Shown here: positions 53,763 to 61,006 of the stretch, piece by piece
How the letters are laid out: the number at the start of each line of letters is the position of its first letter
Numbering within the stretch: the first letter of the stretch is position 1
Assembly (NCBI GenBank): GCA_024234935.1
Contig: JACKNI010000004.1
Location: 62,001-126,000 of the forward strand
Source: Chromatiales bacterium
GTDB lineage: Bacteria; Pseudomonadota; Gammaproteobacteria; Steroidobacterales; GCA-2729495
DNA: 64,000 bases
Direction of reading: 5' to 3'
Program-made: the position numbers and the translations under genes
Notes under the pieces: model-generated
Seen by the model: the letters and a program-made list of their open reading frames with translations, nothing else
What the model was told of the DNA's origin: nothing
Database searches by the model: none

Positions 53763-54518
53763 CTACGCAGCAGCATCGAACTCGAAGTGCAGCCAGTGCT
53801 TGCCACTCGTATCGTGCTCGAAGACCTTCCATTCCCGGGCCGCATTCCAGCAGATGATCAGTGATCGCAGTCTCTCGCCGTGCGGGCCGAGCAGCGCGCG
53901 CAGCTTTTTCGAGGTTCTGACATCGGTCCGCGATGGCGAAGTGTGTCCGTCATGTACCGGGTGGTTGTGATACTGCCGGATCTCGTCGCAGCCGAGCCGC
54001 TCGACGTGTTCCTTCCAGCGCGCCGGATTGTCGGCTGCCGAGCAGCGCATCGGTGAACCGATCGAGGCGGTGACGCGTACCGCGATGCCCTGGCGCATGA
54101 ATGCGGTGACGAAAACTTCGCGCCGCTCGCGGAACATGCCGACCGAAAGTGCTTCCTCCAGGTCGCGGAGCGGCCGGCCGGCGAGTTCGTATGCCTTCTT
54201 GAAGTGTTCGCCCTGCTGCCGTTCACGGTAGCCGGCAAAGATCGCGGCAATGCGCCGGTCCAGTTGCCGGAGTTCACGGCGGATGGTTGCGCGGCGCGCC
54301 GAGCCGTTGCGGTATGCGGAAAAGAAGCTTCGCCACAGGAAGTGCAGCGGCAGCGGCAGCAGGAGGAGGGCGGCAAGCGCCAGGGCCAGTCCGCTGCGGT
54401 AATTGCCGGCGCTGAAGGCCAGGGCAACTGCGGCGATGACCGTCGGCAGCATGATCGCCACATGCTGCCGACGGGTCAGCGGACCCAGTTCAGCCTGCAG
54501 AACCTCGTATCGGGACAC
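53763..54518 (-). CDS. Membrane protein with JAMM/RadC-like metalloprotease motif
   Basis: 251 aa from GTG 54518, a tentative start; GTG 54575 is in frame but overlaps icd by 40 bp. Two hydrophobic helices near the N-terminus (HVAIMLPTVIAAVALAFSAG and SGLALALAALLLLPLPLHFL) are followed by a soluble domain. Near residue 190 it has QYHNHPVHDGH then TSPSRTD, the H-x-H-P...S-x-x-D zinc signature seen in JAB/MPN and RadC proteins. A helix of basic residues links membrane and domain. Unknown substrate. It is downstream of icd and convergent with recQ. Confidence 0.68.
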   Translation of the reverse strand: MSRYEVLQAELGPLTRRQHVAIMLPTVIAAVALAFSAGNYRSGLALALAALLLLPLPLHFLWRSFFSAYRNGSARRATIRRELRQLDRRIAAIFAGYRERQQGEHFKKAYELAGRPLRDLEEALSVGMFRERREVFVTAFMRQGIAVRVTASIGSPMRCSAADNPARWKEHVERLGCDEIRQYHNHPVHDGHTSPSRTDVRTSKKLRALLGPHGERLRSLIICWNAAREWKVFEHDTSGKHWLHFEFDAAA

Positions 54519-54535
54519 GGGTTCGGCAGAGACGA

Positions 54536-55834
54536 CTACATGTTCCGGATCAGGGCGTCGCCGAACTCGGAGCACTTCACTTCGCGGGCGCCATCCATCA
54601 GTCGCGCAAAGTCGTAGGTTACGGTCTTGTCGCCGATGGTCTTGTCCATCGCGTTGATGATGCTGTCGGCGGCTTCCGTCCAGCCCATGTAGCGCAGCAT
54701 CATTTCGCCGGACAGGATCACCGAACCCGGATTGACCTTGTCGAGGTCGGCATACTTCGGTGCGGTGCCGTGGGTGGCCTCGAACACGGCATGACCGGTC
54801 ATGTAGTTGACGTTGCCACCCGGCGCGATGCCGATACCGCCGATCTGGGCGGCCAGCGCGTCGGACAGGTAGTCGCCGTTGAGGTTCATCGTGGCGATCA
54901 CGTCAAACTCGGCCGGGCGGGTCAGCACCTGCTGCAGCGTGATGTCGGCGATGGCGTCCTTGATGAGTATCGCGCCCTTCGCCAGTGCAGCTTTCTGCTC
55001 TTCGTTGGCGGCCTTTTCGCCCTTGTCGGCCTTGGTGCGTTCCCACTGGTCCCAGGTGTAGACCTTGCTGCCGAATTCGCGTTCTGCAACCGCATAGCTC
55101 CAGTTGCGGAAGGCGCCTTCGGTGTACTTCATGATGTTGCCCTTGTGCACGATCGTGACGCTCTTGCGCTTGTTGGCAATCGCATACTCGATCGTCGCGC
55201 GGAACAGCCGCTCGGTGCCTTCCTGCGAAATCGCCTTGATGCCGATGCCCGAAGTGTTCGGGAAGCGGATCTTGCCGTACTCCTTCGGGAAGTTGGCCTT
55301 GAACAGTTCGAGGAACTTCCTGTTGGCTTCGGTGCCCGCTTCAAACTCGATGCCGGCATAGATGTCTTCGGTGTTCTCGCGGAAGATCACCATGTCCACT
55401 TCTTCCGGTTTCCTGACCGGCGAGGGTACGCCCTTGAACCAGCGCACCGGGCGCAGGCAGACGTAGAGGTCGAGCATCTGGCGGAGCGCGACGTTCAGCG
55501 AGCGGATACCGCCACCGATCGGCGTCGTCAGCGGGCCCTTGATCGAAACCAGGTATTCGCGGCAGGCATCGACGGTGGCGTCCGGCAGCCAGGTGTTGTA
55601 GTTGTCCCAGGCTTTCTGGCCGGCGAAGACTTCCAGCCAGTGAATCTTGCGCTTGCCGCCGTAGGCCTTGGCGACCGCGGCATCAAGTACACGCACCGAG
55701 GCGCGCCAGATGTCGGGGCCGGTGCCATCGCCTTCGATGAACGGGATGATCGGGTTGTTCGGGACCGTCAGCTTGCCGTTGCTGATGGTGATCTTGGCGC
55801 CGCCCGCAGGTGCGCTGAGCTTTGGTTCTGCCAT
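54536..55834 (-). CDS. icd: Isocitrate dehydrogenase (NADP+)
   Basis: 432 aa, TCA cycle. Bacterial type I Icd: IPFIEGDGTGPDIWRASVRV, the phosphorylatable-Ser region GPLTTPIGGGIRSLNVALRQ, DMVIFRENTEDIYAGIE, TIVHKGNIMKYTEGAF, NLNGDYLSDALAAQIGG and the adenine-binding ATHGTAPKYADLDKVNPGSVILS. The last motif with Lys and Tyr fits NADP specificity. Monocistronic apart from the JAMM-like gene downstream. Confidence 0.97.
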   Translation of the reverse strand: MAEPKLSAPAGGAKITISNGKLTVPNNPIIPFIEGDGTGPDIWRASVRVLDAAVAKAYGGKRKIHWLEVFAGQKAWDNYNTWLPDATVDACREYLVSIKGPLTTPIGGGIRSLNVALRQMLDLYVCLRPVRWFKGVPSPVRKPEEVDMVIFRENTEDIYAGIEFEAGTEANRKFLELFKANFPKEYGKIRFPNTSGIGIKAISQEGTERLFRATIEYAIANKRKSVTIVHKGNIMKYTEGAFRNWSYAVAEREFGSKVYTWDQWERTKADKGEKAANEEQKAALAKGAILIKDAIADITLQQVLTRPAEFDVIATMNLNGDYLSDALAAQIGGIGIAPGGNVNYMTGHAVFEATHGTAPKYADLDKVNPGSVILSGEMMLRYMGWTEAADSIINAMDKTIGDKTVTYDFARLMDGAREVKCSEFGDALIRNM

Positions 55835-55873
55835 CTTGGGTTCCTTGGGGAAACAGCTTCGCGAAGCCGGGGA

Positions 55874-57061
55874 TTATCGCAGTCCGGCATCCCGCCCGTA
55901 AACGTCTGGCCGGAAATTGACCTCGCCTGTAGGTGTTACCCACGATGTCAGGTAGACGATATAGACCGGAATCGGTCTCGGGAGGGTGACGTTCCGGGTT
56001 CTGGTCCGGTCCGCGACGCCGGCCGGCAGCGGCGTTCCCTCGAGCAGCAGCCTGACCAGCTCCTCCGGCTGCTCCAGGCGGATGCAGCCTGAACTCAGTG
56101 TCCGGCTCGACAGATCGAACAGTCGTCGCGACGGTGTGTCGTGCAGGTAGATGTCGAATGTATTGGTCATCGTCAGCTTGTAGCGGCCGAGGCTGTTGAG
56201 CGGACCCGGTTTCTGCAGCAGCCGGTAGGGAAAGCGCTCCGGGCTGACGTGCTGCCAGTCGATCTTCCGGGCATCCATTTCGCGGGCATCCGGGCCGCTG
56301 CCGCGAAACACACGGATGCCGAGCCGGCTGAAAAAGTCGGGATCGACCTGCTGGGCGGGCAGCAGGTCTTCAACGGCGATGGTCGGTGGCACGGACCAGG
56401 ACGGATTGACGACGATCTGCCGCACTTCGTCCTGGAAGCTCGGTGTGGGCCGGCTCGGATGGCCGGCGATGACCTTCATGCGCAGCACTGTCTCGCGGTG
56501 GTCCACGTACTCGAGTGAACCCTCGGGTACGTTGATCCACAGATAGCGCGGTCCGGGGTCGCGCGGCAGCCAGTTCCAGCGCGTGATCGTGGCCTGCAGC
56601 TGCTGCATGCGCGCCGCGACGGGCACGTTCAGCGCCGCGCGCGTGCGCTCGTCCAGCTGGCCCGACTCTGGCAGCGCGTGGCGGCGCTGAAAAGACTGCA
56701 GCGCCTGTTGCAGGGGGGTATCAAAGAACCAGGCATCGGCAGTTGCCGGTATGCCGCTGAAATCACCGCCGATGCGCAGGCGATCACGCAGCAGGGCGAC
56801 TCGCTCATCGCGTTGTCCGGCCTGCGGCATCGTGCCAGCGGGGATTTCCGGCCAGCCACCCGCAGCGGCGATCTCCCGGTAACGGGCGAGTGCCTCGCGC
56901 AGCCGCACGGCCTCGGGCCGTTGCGATTCGCCGGCGGTATCGGGTGCAAGCGGGATGTGCCAGGCCGGATCCCGGGCTGGTACCAGGGCCGGTACCTCGG
57001 GTGGTGCGGCCCAGGCCGCTGTATTCAGCAGCAGCGCGAGGGCCAGTATGCTGGCCCGCAA
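55874..57061 (-). CDS. L,D-transpeptidase (YcbB/LdtD-like)
   Basis: 395 aa from TTG 57061; no ATG or GTG gives the signal peptide, and GAGAGG lies about 7 bases upstream. A Sec signal ends near residue 18 (AWA). A peptidoglycan-binding-like domain (TPLQQALQSFQRRHALPESGQLDERTRAAL) precedes the YkuD catalytic domain (about 185-340): ETVLRMKVIAGHPSRPTPSF, IVVNPSWSVPP, IYLHDTP and SSGCIRLEQP with Cys and His. It forms 3-3 crosslinks or attaches envelope proteins to peptidoglycan. Shorter than E. coli YcbB (615 aa). It begins 12 bp after the VPLPA gene. Confidence 0.88.
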   Translation of the reverse strand: MRASILALALLLNTAAWAAPPEVPALVPARDPAWHIPLAPDTAGESQRPEAVRLREALARYREIAAAGGWPEIPAGTMPQAGQRDERVALLRDRLRIGGDFSGIPATADAWFFDTPLQQALQSFQRRHALPESGQLDERTRAALNVPVAARMQQLQATITRWNWLPRDPGPRYLWINVPEGSLEYVDHRETVLRMKVIAGHPSRPTPSFQDEVRQIVVNPSWSVPPTIAVEDLLPAQQVDPDFFSRLGIRVFRGSGPDAREMDARKIDWQHVSPERFPYRLLQKPGPLNSLGRYKLTMTNTFDIYLHDTPSRRLFDLSSRTLSSGCIRLEQPEELVRLLLEGTPLPAGVADRTRTRNVTLPRPIPVYIVYLTSWVTPTGEVNFRPDVYGRDAGLR

Positions 57062-57073
57062 TTCGGTGGCCTC

Positions 57074-57658
57074 TCAGCCGGTGCGGCGGAAGCGGCGCCG
57101 TGCGGCCAGTCCACCGAGAGCAGTCCCGAGCAGCCAGATGCTGGCCGGCAGCGGCACAGCGCTGATATTCACCTGCGCGTCGATGAATGTCGGGGTGAAG
57201 GCCTGCTTGTTGGGCAGATAGTTGGCGAAGCTGCTGGCCAAAATGCTCGCATCCTGAAGATCGAGAACTGTCGGGCTGCCGGGGGAGGTGACGCCAATTG
57301 CTGTGAAGCTGAATATACCGACCGTACCGGTATCAGCAGCCTTGTTGAAACCGAGGCGTACTGTCTGGGTATTGCCACTCGTGGTGACCGTCGGCGAGTA
57401 GATAAAGCCGAGACCAGTCGTCAGGCTGAAGCCATCGTAGCGCAACAGGGTCTGGTCAAAGCTCACCCTGATTTCGCCACCGTGCTGTCCCGGGTGTGTG
57501 CCCGGTACTTCCGCAGCATTGAGTGCCAGGTTTACGGTAAAGGCGCTGTTCTGCTGCACTGTGCCAGCAGAGGGCATGAGAGCGAGACTGGCAGCCTGCG
57601 CGGCAGTACCGGTAACGATCAGCAGCAGCGTGGCAGTCAGGCGTTGGATTTTTTGCAT
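57074..57658 (-). CDS. VPLPA-CTERM surface protein with cohesin-like domain
   Basis: 194 aa. Signal peptide to about residue 22 (LTATLLLIVTGTAAQAA). The middle resembles a cohesin/PEP-CTERM-associated beta sandwich: TVQQNSAFTVNLALNAAEV, GGEIRVSFDQTLLRYDGF, VRLGFNKAADTGTVGIFSFTAIG. The C-terminal sorting tag is VPLPASIWLLGTALGGLAA then RRRFRRTG. Anchoring by an exosortase elsewhere is expected. Sits between a secreted-protein gene and an L,D-transpeptidase on the same strand, so cell-wall attachment is plausible. Confidence 0.85.
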   Translation of the reverse strand: MQKIQRLTATLLLIVTGTAAQAASLALMPSAGTVQQNSAFTVNLALNAAEVPGTHPGQHGGEIRVSFDQTLLRYDGFSLTTGLGFIYSPTVTTSGNTQTVRLGFNKAADTGTVGIFSFTAIGVTSPGSPTVLDLQDASILASSFANYLPNKQAFTPTFIDAQVNISAVPLPASIWLLGTALGGLAARRRFRRTG

Positions 57659-57683
57659 GGCGTTTCTCGCGTAAACAAGCCGG

Positions 57684-58829
57684 TCAGGGGTTGATGACAG
57701 ATGTGCCGATCACTTCGCGGAGCAGGCCTATATCCTTGATGCGGCCCTGTCCCTCGACTGTGACATCAATGATGTGAGCGATGCCGCGCGGGCCACCCTG
57801 TTCACCCACCAGTGCGCCCTGCACGAAGCTCTGGGCCGCGTTGACATTGCTCGTGAACTGCCCCGGTTGTGAAATCAGATCCGCACCACTCACCGTGCCA
57901 CCGGCACCGAAGCTGTAAGCGGGGTTGGTCCAGCTGCCGGTCCAGGTCGGGTTGGTGCCGAAGGCGATGGTCATGGAGCCGACCGTGGCGGGGTCCACCC
58001 CCATCGCCCCTGCAAAGTTCAGGCTGACGTTGCCCGCGTTGAGCGTGTCGAGCCCCGCCTGGCTGGTGGCAACGCCCCATGCAAAACGACCTGACCGGGC
58101 GCTTTCGAGCGTGCCGTGGGCCCACAGATCAGAGGCGATCAGGGCCTGCCCCTCGCCATCCTGTTCCATGCTGGCATTCAGGTAAGAAAGGATATCTCCC
58201 TCGCTGCCGCTAGCGCGGATATAACCCGGACCGTCGGCATAGGTGGTCATCGCGACCGACTCGATGTTTTCTCCGCCGCTTTCCGGGGCGATGCTGAAGC
58301 GGGTGCTGTCGGGCGCCATGTCAAAGCGTCCGAACGCCGTGTCCTCTGCGTCATCCGTGAAAGCGGTGCCACTGACGATGGTTGCAAATCCGCAAGGCGT
58401 TCCGGGCGTGCAGCTGCCGAGCGGTGGCTCGGGCGGAACCGCTGCGAGCAGCGGCTGGCACTGCCCGGTGCGCGCATCGCAGATCTCGCGATCCGGTATG
58501 GGCTGTTGCGACGGGTCTTCCGTAAAGCCGGCCGCCGGTGCCACGCTGGCCCACGGTCCCCAGCAGAGCACCGAGTCCGCTGCACCGGGTCCTGCACAGG
58601 GATCAACGGCCGCGATCCGGGCGGGCGCAGCGGCGACAGGCAGCGCCGCGGCCTGGGCAAGCTGGTCCTTGCAGTCATTGATCACCTGCTTCGGCGCAGC
58701 CTTGGGGTCGGTCGCCCAGCGCTCGATCAGGGCGGCGCAGTCGGCATCGGACTGGGGTGCGCCGGCTGCCGTCGCCGCCAGTGGTGAAGCGAACAAGAAC
58801 AGAACGGTCAACAGACTGAAGGTCTTCAT
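57684..58829 (-). CDS. Secreted protein, possible Slam-type substrate
   Basis: 381 aa. Signal peptide (about residues 1-22, ...LLTVLFLFASPLAATAAG). The N-terminal third is Ala/Pro/Cys-rich with several Cys pairs. The C-terminal half is beta-rich: FAWGVATSQAG, GNVSLNFAGAMGVDPATVGSMTIAF, AYSFGAGGTVSG and QGALVGEQGGPRGIAHIIDV, which in outline resembles the barrel lobes of TbpB-like proteins handled by Slam. That resemblance is by eye only. The gene after it in the opposite direction of its promoter is a DUF560 (Slam-like) protein. A CRP-type site lies about 130 bp upstream. Confidence 0.6.
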   Translation of the reverse strand: MKTFSLLTVLFLFASPLAATAAGAPQSDADCAALIERWATDPKAAPKQVINDCKDQLAQAAALPVAAAPARIAAVDPCAGPGAADSVLCWGPWASVAPAAGFTEDPSQQPIPDREICDARTGQCQPLLAAVPPEPPLGSCTPGTPCGFATIVSGTAFTDDAEDTAFGRFDMAPDSTRFSIAPESGGENIESVAMTTYADGPGYIRASGSEGDILSYLNASMEQDGEGQALIASDLWAHGTLESARSGRFAWGVATSQAGLDTLNAGNVSLNFAGAMGVDPATVGSMTIAFGTNPTWTGSWTNPAYSFGAGGTVSGADLISQPGQFTSNVNAAQSFVQGALVGEQGGPRGIAHIIDVTVEGQGRIKDIGLLREVIGTSVINP

Positions 58830-58957
58830 GCTGGTCTTCCCCGGGGCACCGCTGTAGCGCGGCTTGCCCTCGTTATATTTATTGCCTGTCCATCCAGGGA
58901 CAGCTGTTTATCTTTCTACACCGAATCGTGTCGCAGGTCACCGGTTGCGTACTTTTG

Positions 58958-58973
58958 TGTGAACTGCGTCACA
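58958..58973. promoter_or_regulatory. CRP/Clp-family binding site
   Basis: TGTGA, six bases, TCACA: both half-sites perfect, in an A/T-rich flank (TTTT on both sides). It is about 130 bp upstream of the start of the secreted-protein gene (58829) and about 30 bp from the end of the DUF560 gene, a suitable class I activator position for the former. In related gammaproteobacteria the CRP-like Clp responds to c-di-GMP, but which regulator binds here is not known. Confidence 0.6.
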
Positions 58974-59005
58974 TTTTCCATAAGCTGTCTATTTGACTTT
59001 CTGTC

Positions 59006-60286
59006 TCAGAAATTACGCGCCAGGCCGAGATTGACGACGTCGCGATCGTATTCATAGATCGCGACATTCGAATCGTTGTTCGTGTGCACCCAGCTGCCGA
59101 GCAACACCCAGTTCTGCAATGCATTGCTGCGGAACTCGTGCTGAAAACCCAGGGTCAGACGGATTTCGTCCTCGTCGCGCACTGTCGGCGCGAATGGCGC
59201 GGGCTCCGGTCCGTCGAATTCGTAGTTCCGGTAATTGACCCGCGCGTATACCGAGCCACCCTGCCAGGCATCAACGATGACGCCGAGCATCAGGTCCGGC
59301 GTGTTGTAACCGAAACGATCATCGTCGGCATTGAAGTCGGCATAGCCGATGCCGCCCTGTACGCCGATCGTATGGTTCCGGAAGTAGTGGGTGATGACTG
59401 CATTTGCGCTCAGGTACACGCCGTCCCGCCCGTCTTCATCATTGTCGTGATAGCGGCGATCGGTTGCGATGCCATCCAGCGACAGCTCGGTGTTGCTGCT
59501 CAGGTCCCAGGTGATGTTCGGGTTCAGCGTCGTGAACCAGGCGAGGTTGCTGCCACCGAGAAAGATCTGGTCACCCTGCAGCGCGATGCCGGCGCGCCAG
59601 TGGCCGGATACCACCCAGGCGGGACCGGTGCGCAGGGTCAGGATGCCGAGGTTGTAGTCGCTCTCATCGGCGTAGGCGCGGTAGTAGGCGTTGGCCTGGC
59701 TCTGCCACAGGAAATATCCCTGCTGTTCACCGGCATCGAAACGCCGGCCCGGATTCCAGGTGTGGGCGATGCCGGGGCTGATGACCATCCCGAAGTCGTC
59801 CTTCTCCTGTGATTCGGGCAGCACGAGTGCAGGGTTGCCGTTGATGTCGATGATGTCGCGTGTGGGTCCGACGTTGACGTTGGAGTCATACATCAGGCCG
59901 GCATAGATCGAGGGCGTCCAGGTATGCCGGGCCGTGTTTTTCTTCTGGTCGGCGTCGATCTGGGCCAGGAAGGCGAGGACCGTCGCGCGCACCGTCGGCG
60001 GCGTGTTCGGGTCGTCGGCTACGCGCTGTGCTTCCTCGCGTGCCTTGGGATAGTCCTCGGACAGGTAGTACACCCGGGCCAGTTCAAGCCGCGCCCGGCT
60101 CAGGCTCGGGTTCGTGGTCAGCAGGCTGGTCAGGCGTTCCCGTGCCGTACGCAGCTTGTTCTGGTCGATCGCCTGCATGGCCTGGTCAAAGTCGTCCTGC
60201 AGATCGTCGGCGAGCAGCGGCGTACAGATCAGCAGAAGAGCCAGGAAGGGGGCTGGCGACAATCGGCGCAAGAGCTTGCTTTCCAT
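59006..60286 (-). CDS. DUF560 / Slam-like outer-membrane protein
   Basis: 426 aa from ATG 60286, which has AAGGA 6 bases upstream; GTG 60313 is an alternative. Signal peptide (PFLALLLICTPLLA). N-terminal TPR-like helices (DQAMQAIDQNKLRTARERLT..., SRARLELARVYYLSEDYPKAREE, about 30-105) are followed by a C-terminal beta-barrel (about 125-426) with repeated aromatic strands, ending DVVNLGLARNF. This TPR-plus-barrel layout is that of surface lipoprotein assembly modulators (Slam). It is divergent from the LapG-like gene by 69 bp. Confidence 0.8.
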   Translation of the reverse strand: MESKLLRRLSPAPFLALLLICTPLLADDLQDDFDQAMQAIDQNKLRTARERLTSLLTTNPSLSRARLELARVYYLSEDYPKAREEAQRVADDPNTPPTVRATVLAFLAQIDADQKKNTARHTWTPSIYAGLMYDSNVNVGPTRDIIDINGNPALVLPESQEKDDFGMVISPGIAHTWNPGRRFDAGEQQGYFLWQSQANAYYRAYADESDYNLGILTLRTGPAWVVSGHWRAGIALQGDQIFLGGSNLAWFTTLNPNITWDLSSNTELSLDGIATDRRYHDNDEDGRDGVYLSANAVITHYFRNHTIGVQGGIGYADFNADDDRFGYNTPDLMLGVIVDAWQGGSVYARVNYRNYEFDGPEPAPFAPTVRDEDEIRLTLGFQHEFRSNALQNWVLLGSWVHTNNDSNVAIYEYDRDVVNLGLARNF

Positions 60287-60355
60287 AATCCTTTTTGTTC
60301 TAGTCGCAAACACTTGTACACAGTACTTGATGACGATCCACAGCTCAAATTAACC

Positions 60356-61006
60356 ATGTCGGCTTTTGTCAAAGCAACTCTCCGGCTGCTTGCCGTCTGC
60401 CTGCTCGGCGCAGGCCAGAATGCGGCGCAGGCCTTTCCGGCAGACCTGTTCGGCTATGCCCAGGAACCCCAGCAACGGCTGGCGGATTTCCCCCAATGGC
60501 TGCGGGTGCTCGAACGCCATCTGGCTGACGACCTGCAGGATGGAGACTGCGCTGCACGGACGATCAACCGTTGTCATATGGCCGAGTGGCGGCGCTTCAT
60601 CGACCAGACTCGCCGGCTGCCCGCAGGCGAGCAGCTGAAGGCCGTAAACCTCTATGCGAACAGTCGTGACTACGTGCTCGATCTGCAGAACTATGGCGTC
60701 GAGGACTACTGGGCAATCCCGCGCGAGTTCCTGAACAACGGTGGCGACTGCGAGGACTACGCCATCACCAAGTTCTTCTCGCTGCGCTGGCTCGGCCTGC
60801 CGGACGATGACATGCGCCTGGTGATCGTGCAGGACACCAATCTGCGCGTGCCCCATGCGGTGCTGGCGGTTGCGCGCGGTGCCGACGTGTTCATTCTCGA
60901 CAACCAGGTGCAGGCGGTGCTTTCGCAGCGGGATGTCGTCCACTACGCGCCGGTGTTTTCCATCAATGAATCCCATTGGTGGATTCACGTCCCGCGTACG
61001 CCATGA
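60356..61006 (+). CDS. LapG-type transglutaminase-like cysteine protease (BTLCP)
   Basis: 216 aa from ATG 60356. Signal sequence (LRLLAVCLLGAGQNAAQAF) for periplasmic export. Family features: NRCHMAEWRRFIDQ, VNLYANSRDYVLDL, YWAIPREFLNNGGDCEDYAITKFFSLRWLG with catalytic Cys132, PHAVLAV with His167 and ILDNQ with Asp182. LapG-type enzymes cut large surface adhesins to release biofilm cells, under control of the c-di-GMP receptor LapD. No LapA-like adhesin is in the window. Its stop overlaps the following HD-GYP gene by 4 bp (ATGA). Confidence 0.9.
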   Translation: MSAFVKATLRLLAVCLLGAGQNAAQAFPADLFGYAQEPQQRLADFPQWLRVLERHLADDLQDGDCAARTINRCHMAEWRRFIDQTRRLPAGEQLKAVNLYANSRDYVLDLQNYGVEDYWAIPREFLNNGGDCEDYAITKFFSLRWLGLPDDDMRLVIVQDTNLRVPHAVLAVARGADVFILDNQVQAVLSQRDVVHYAPVFSINESHWWIHVPRTP

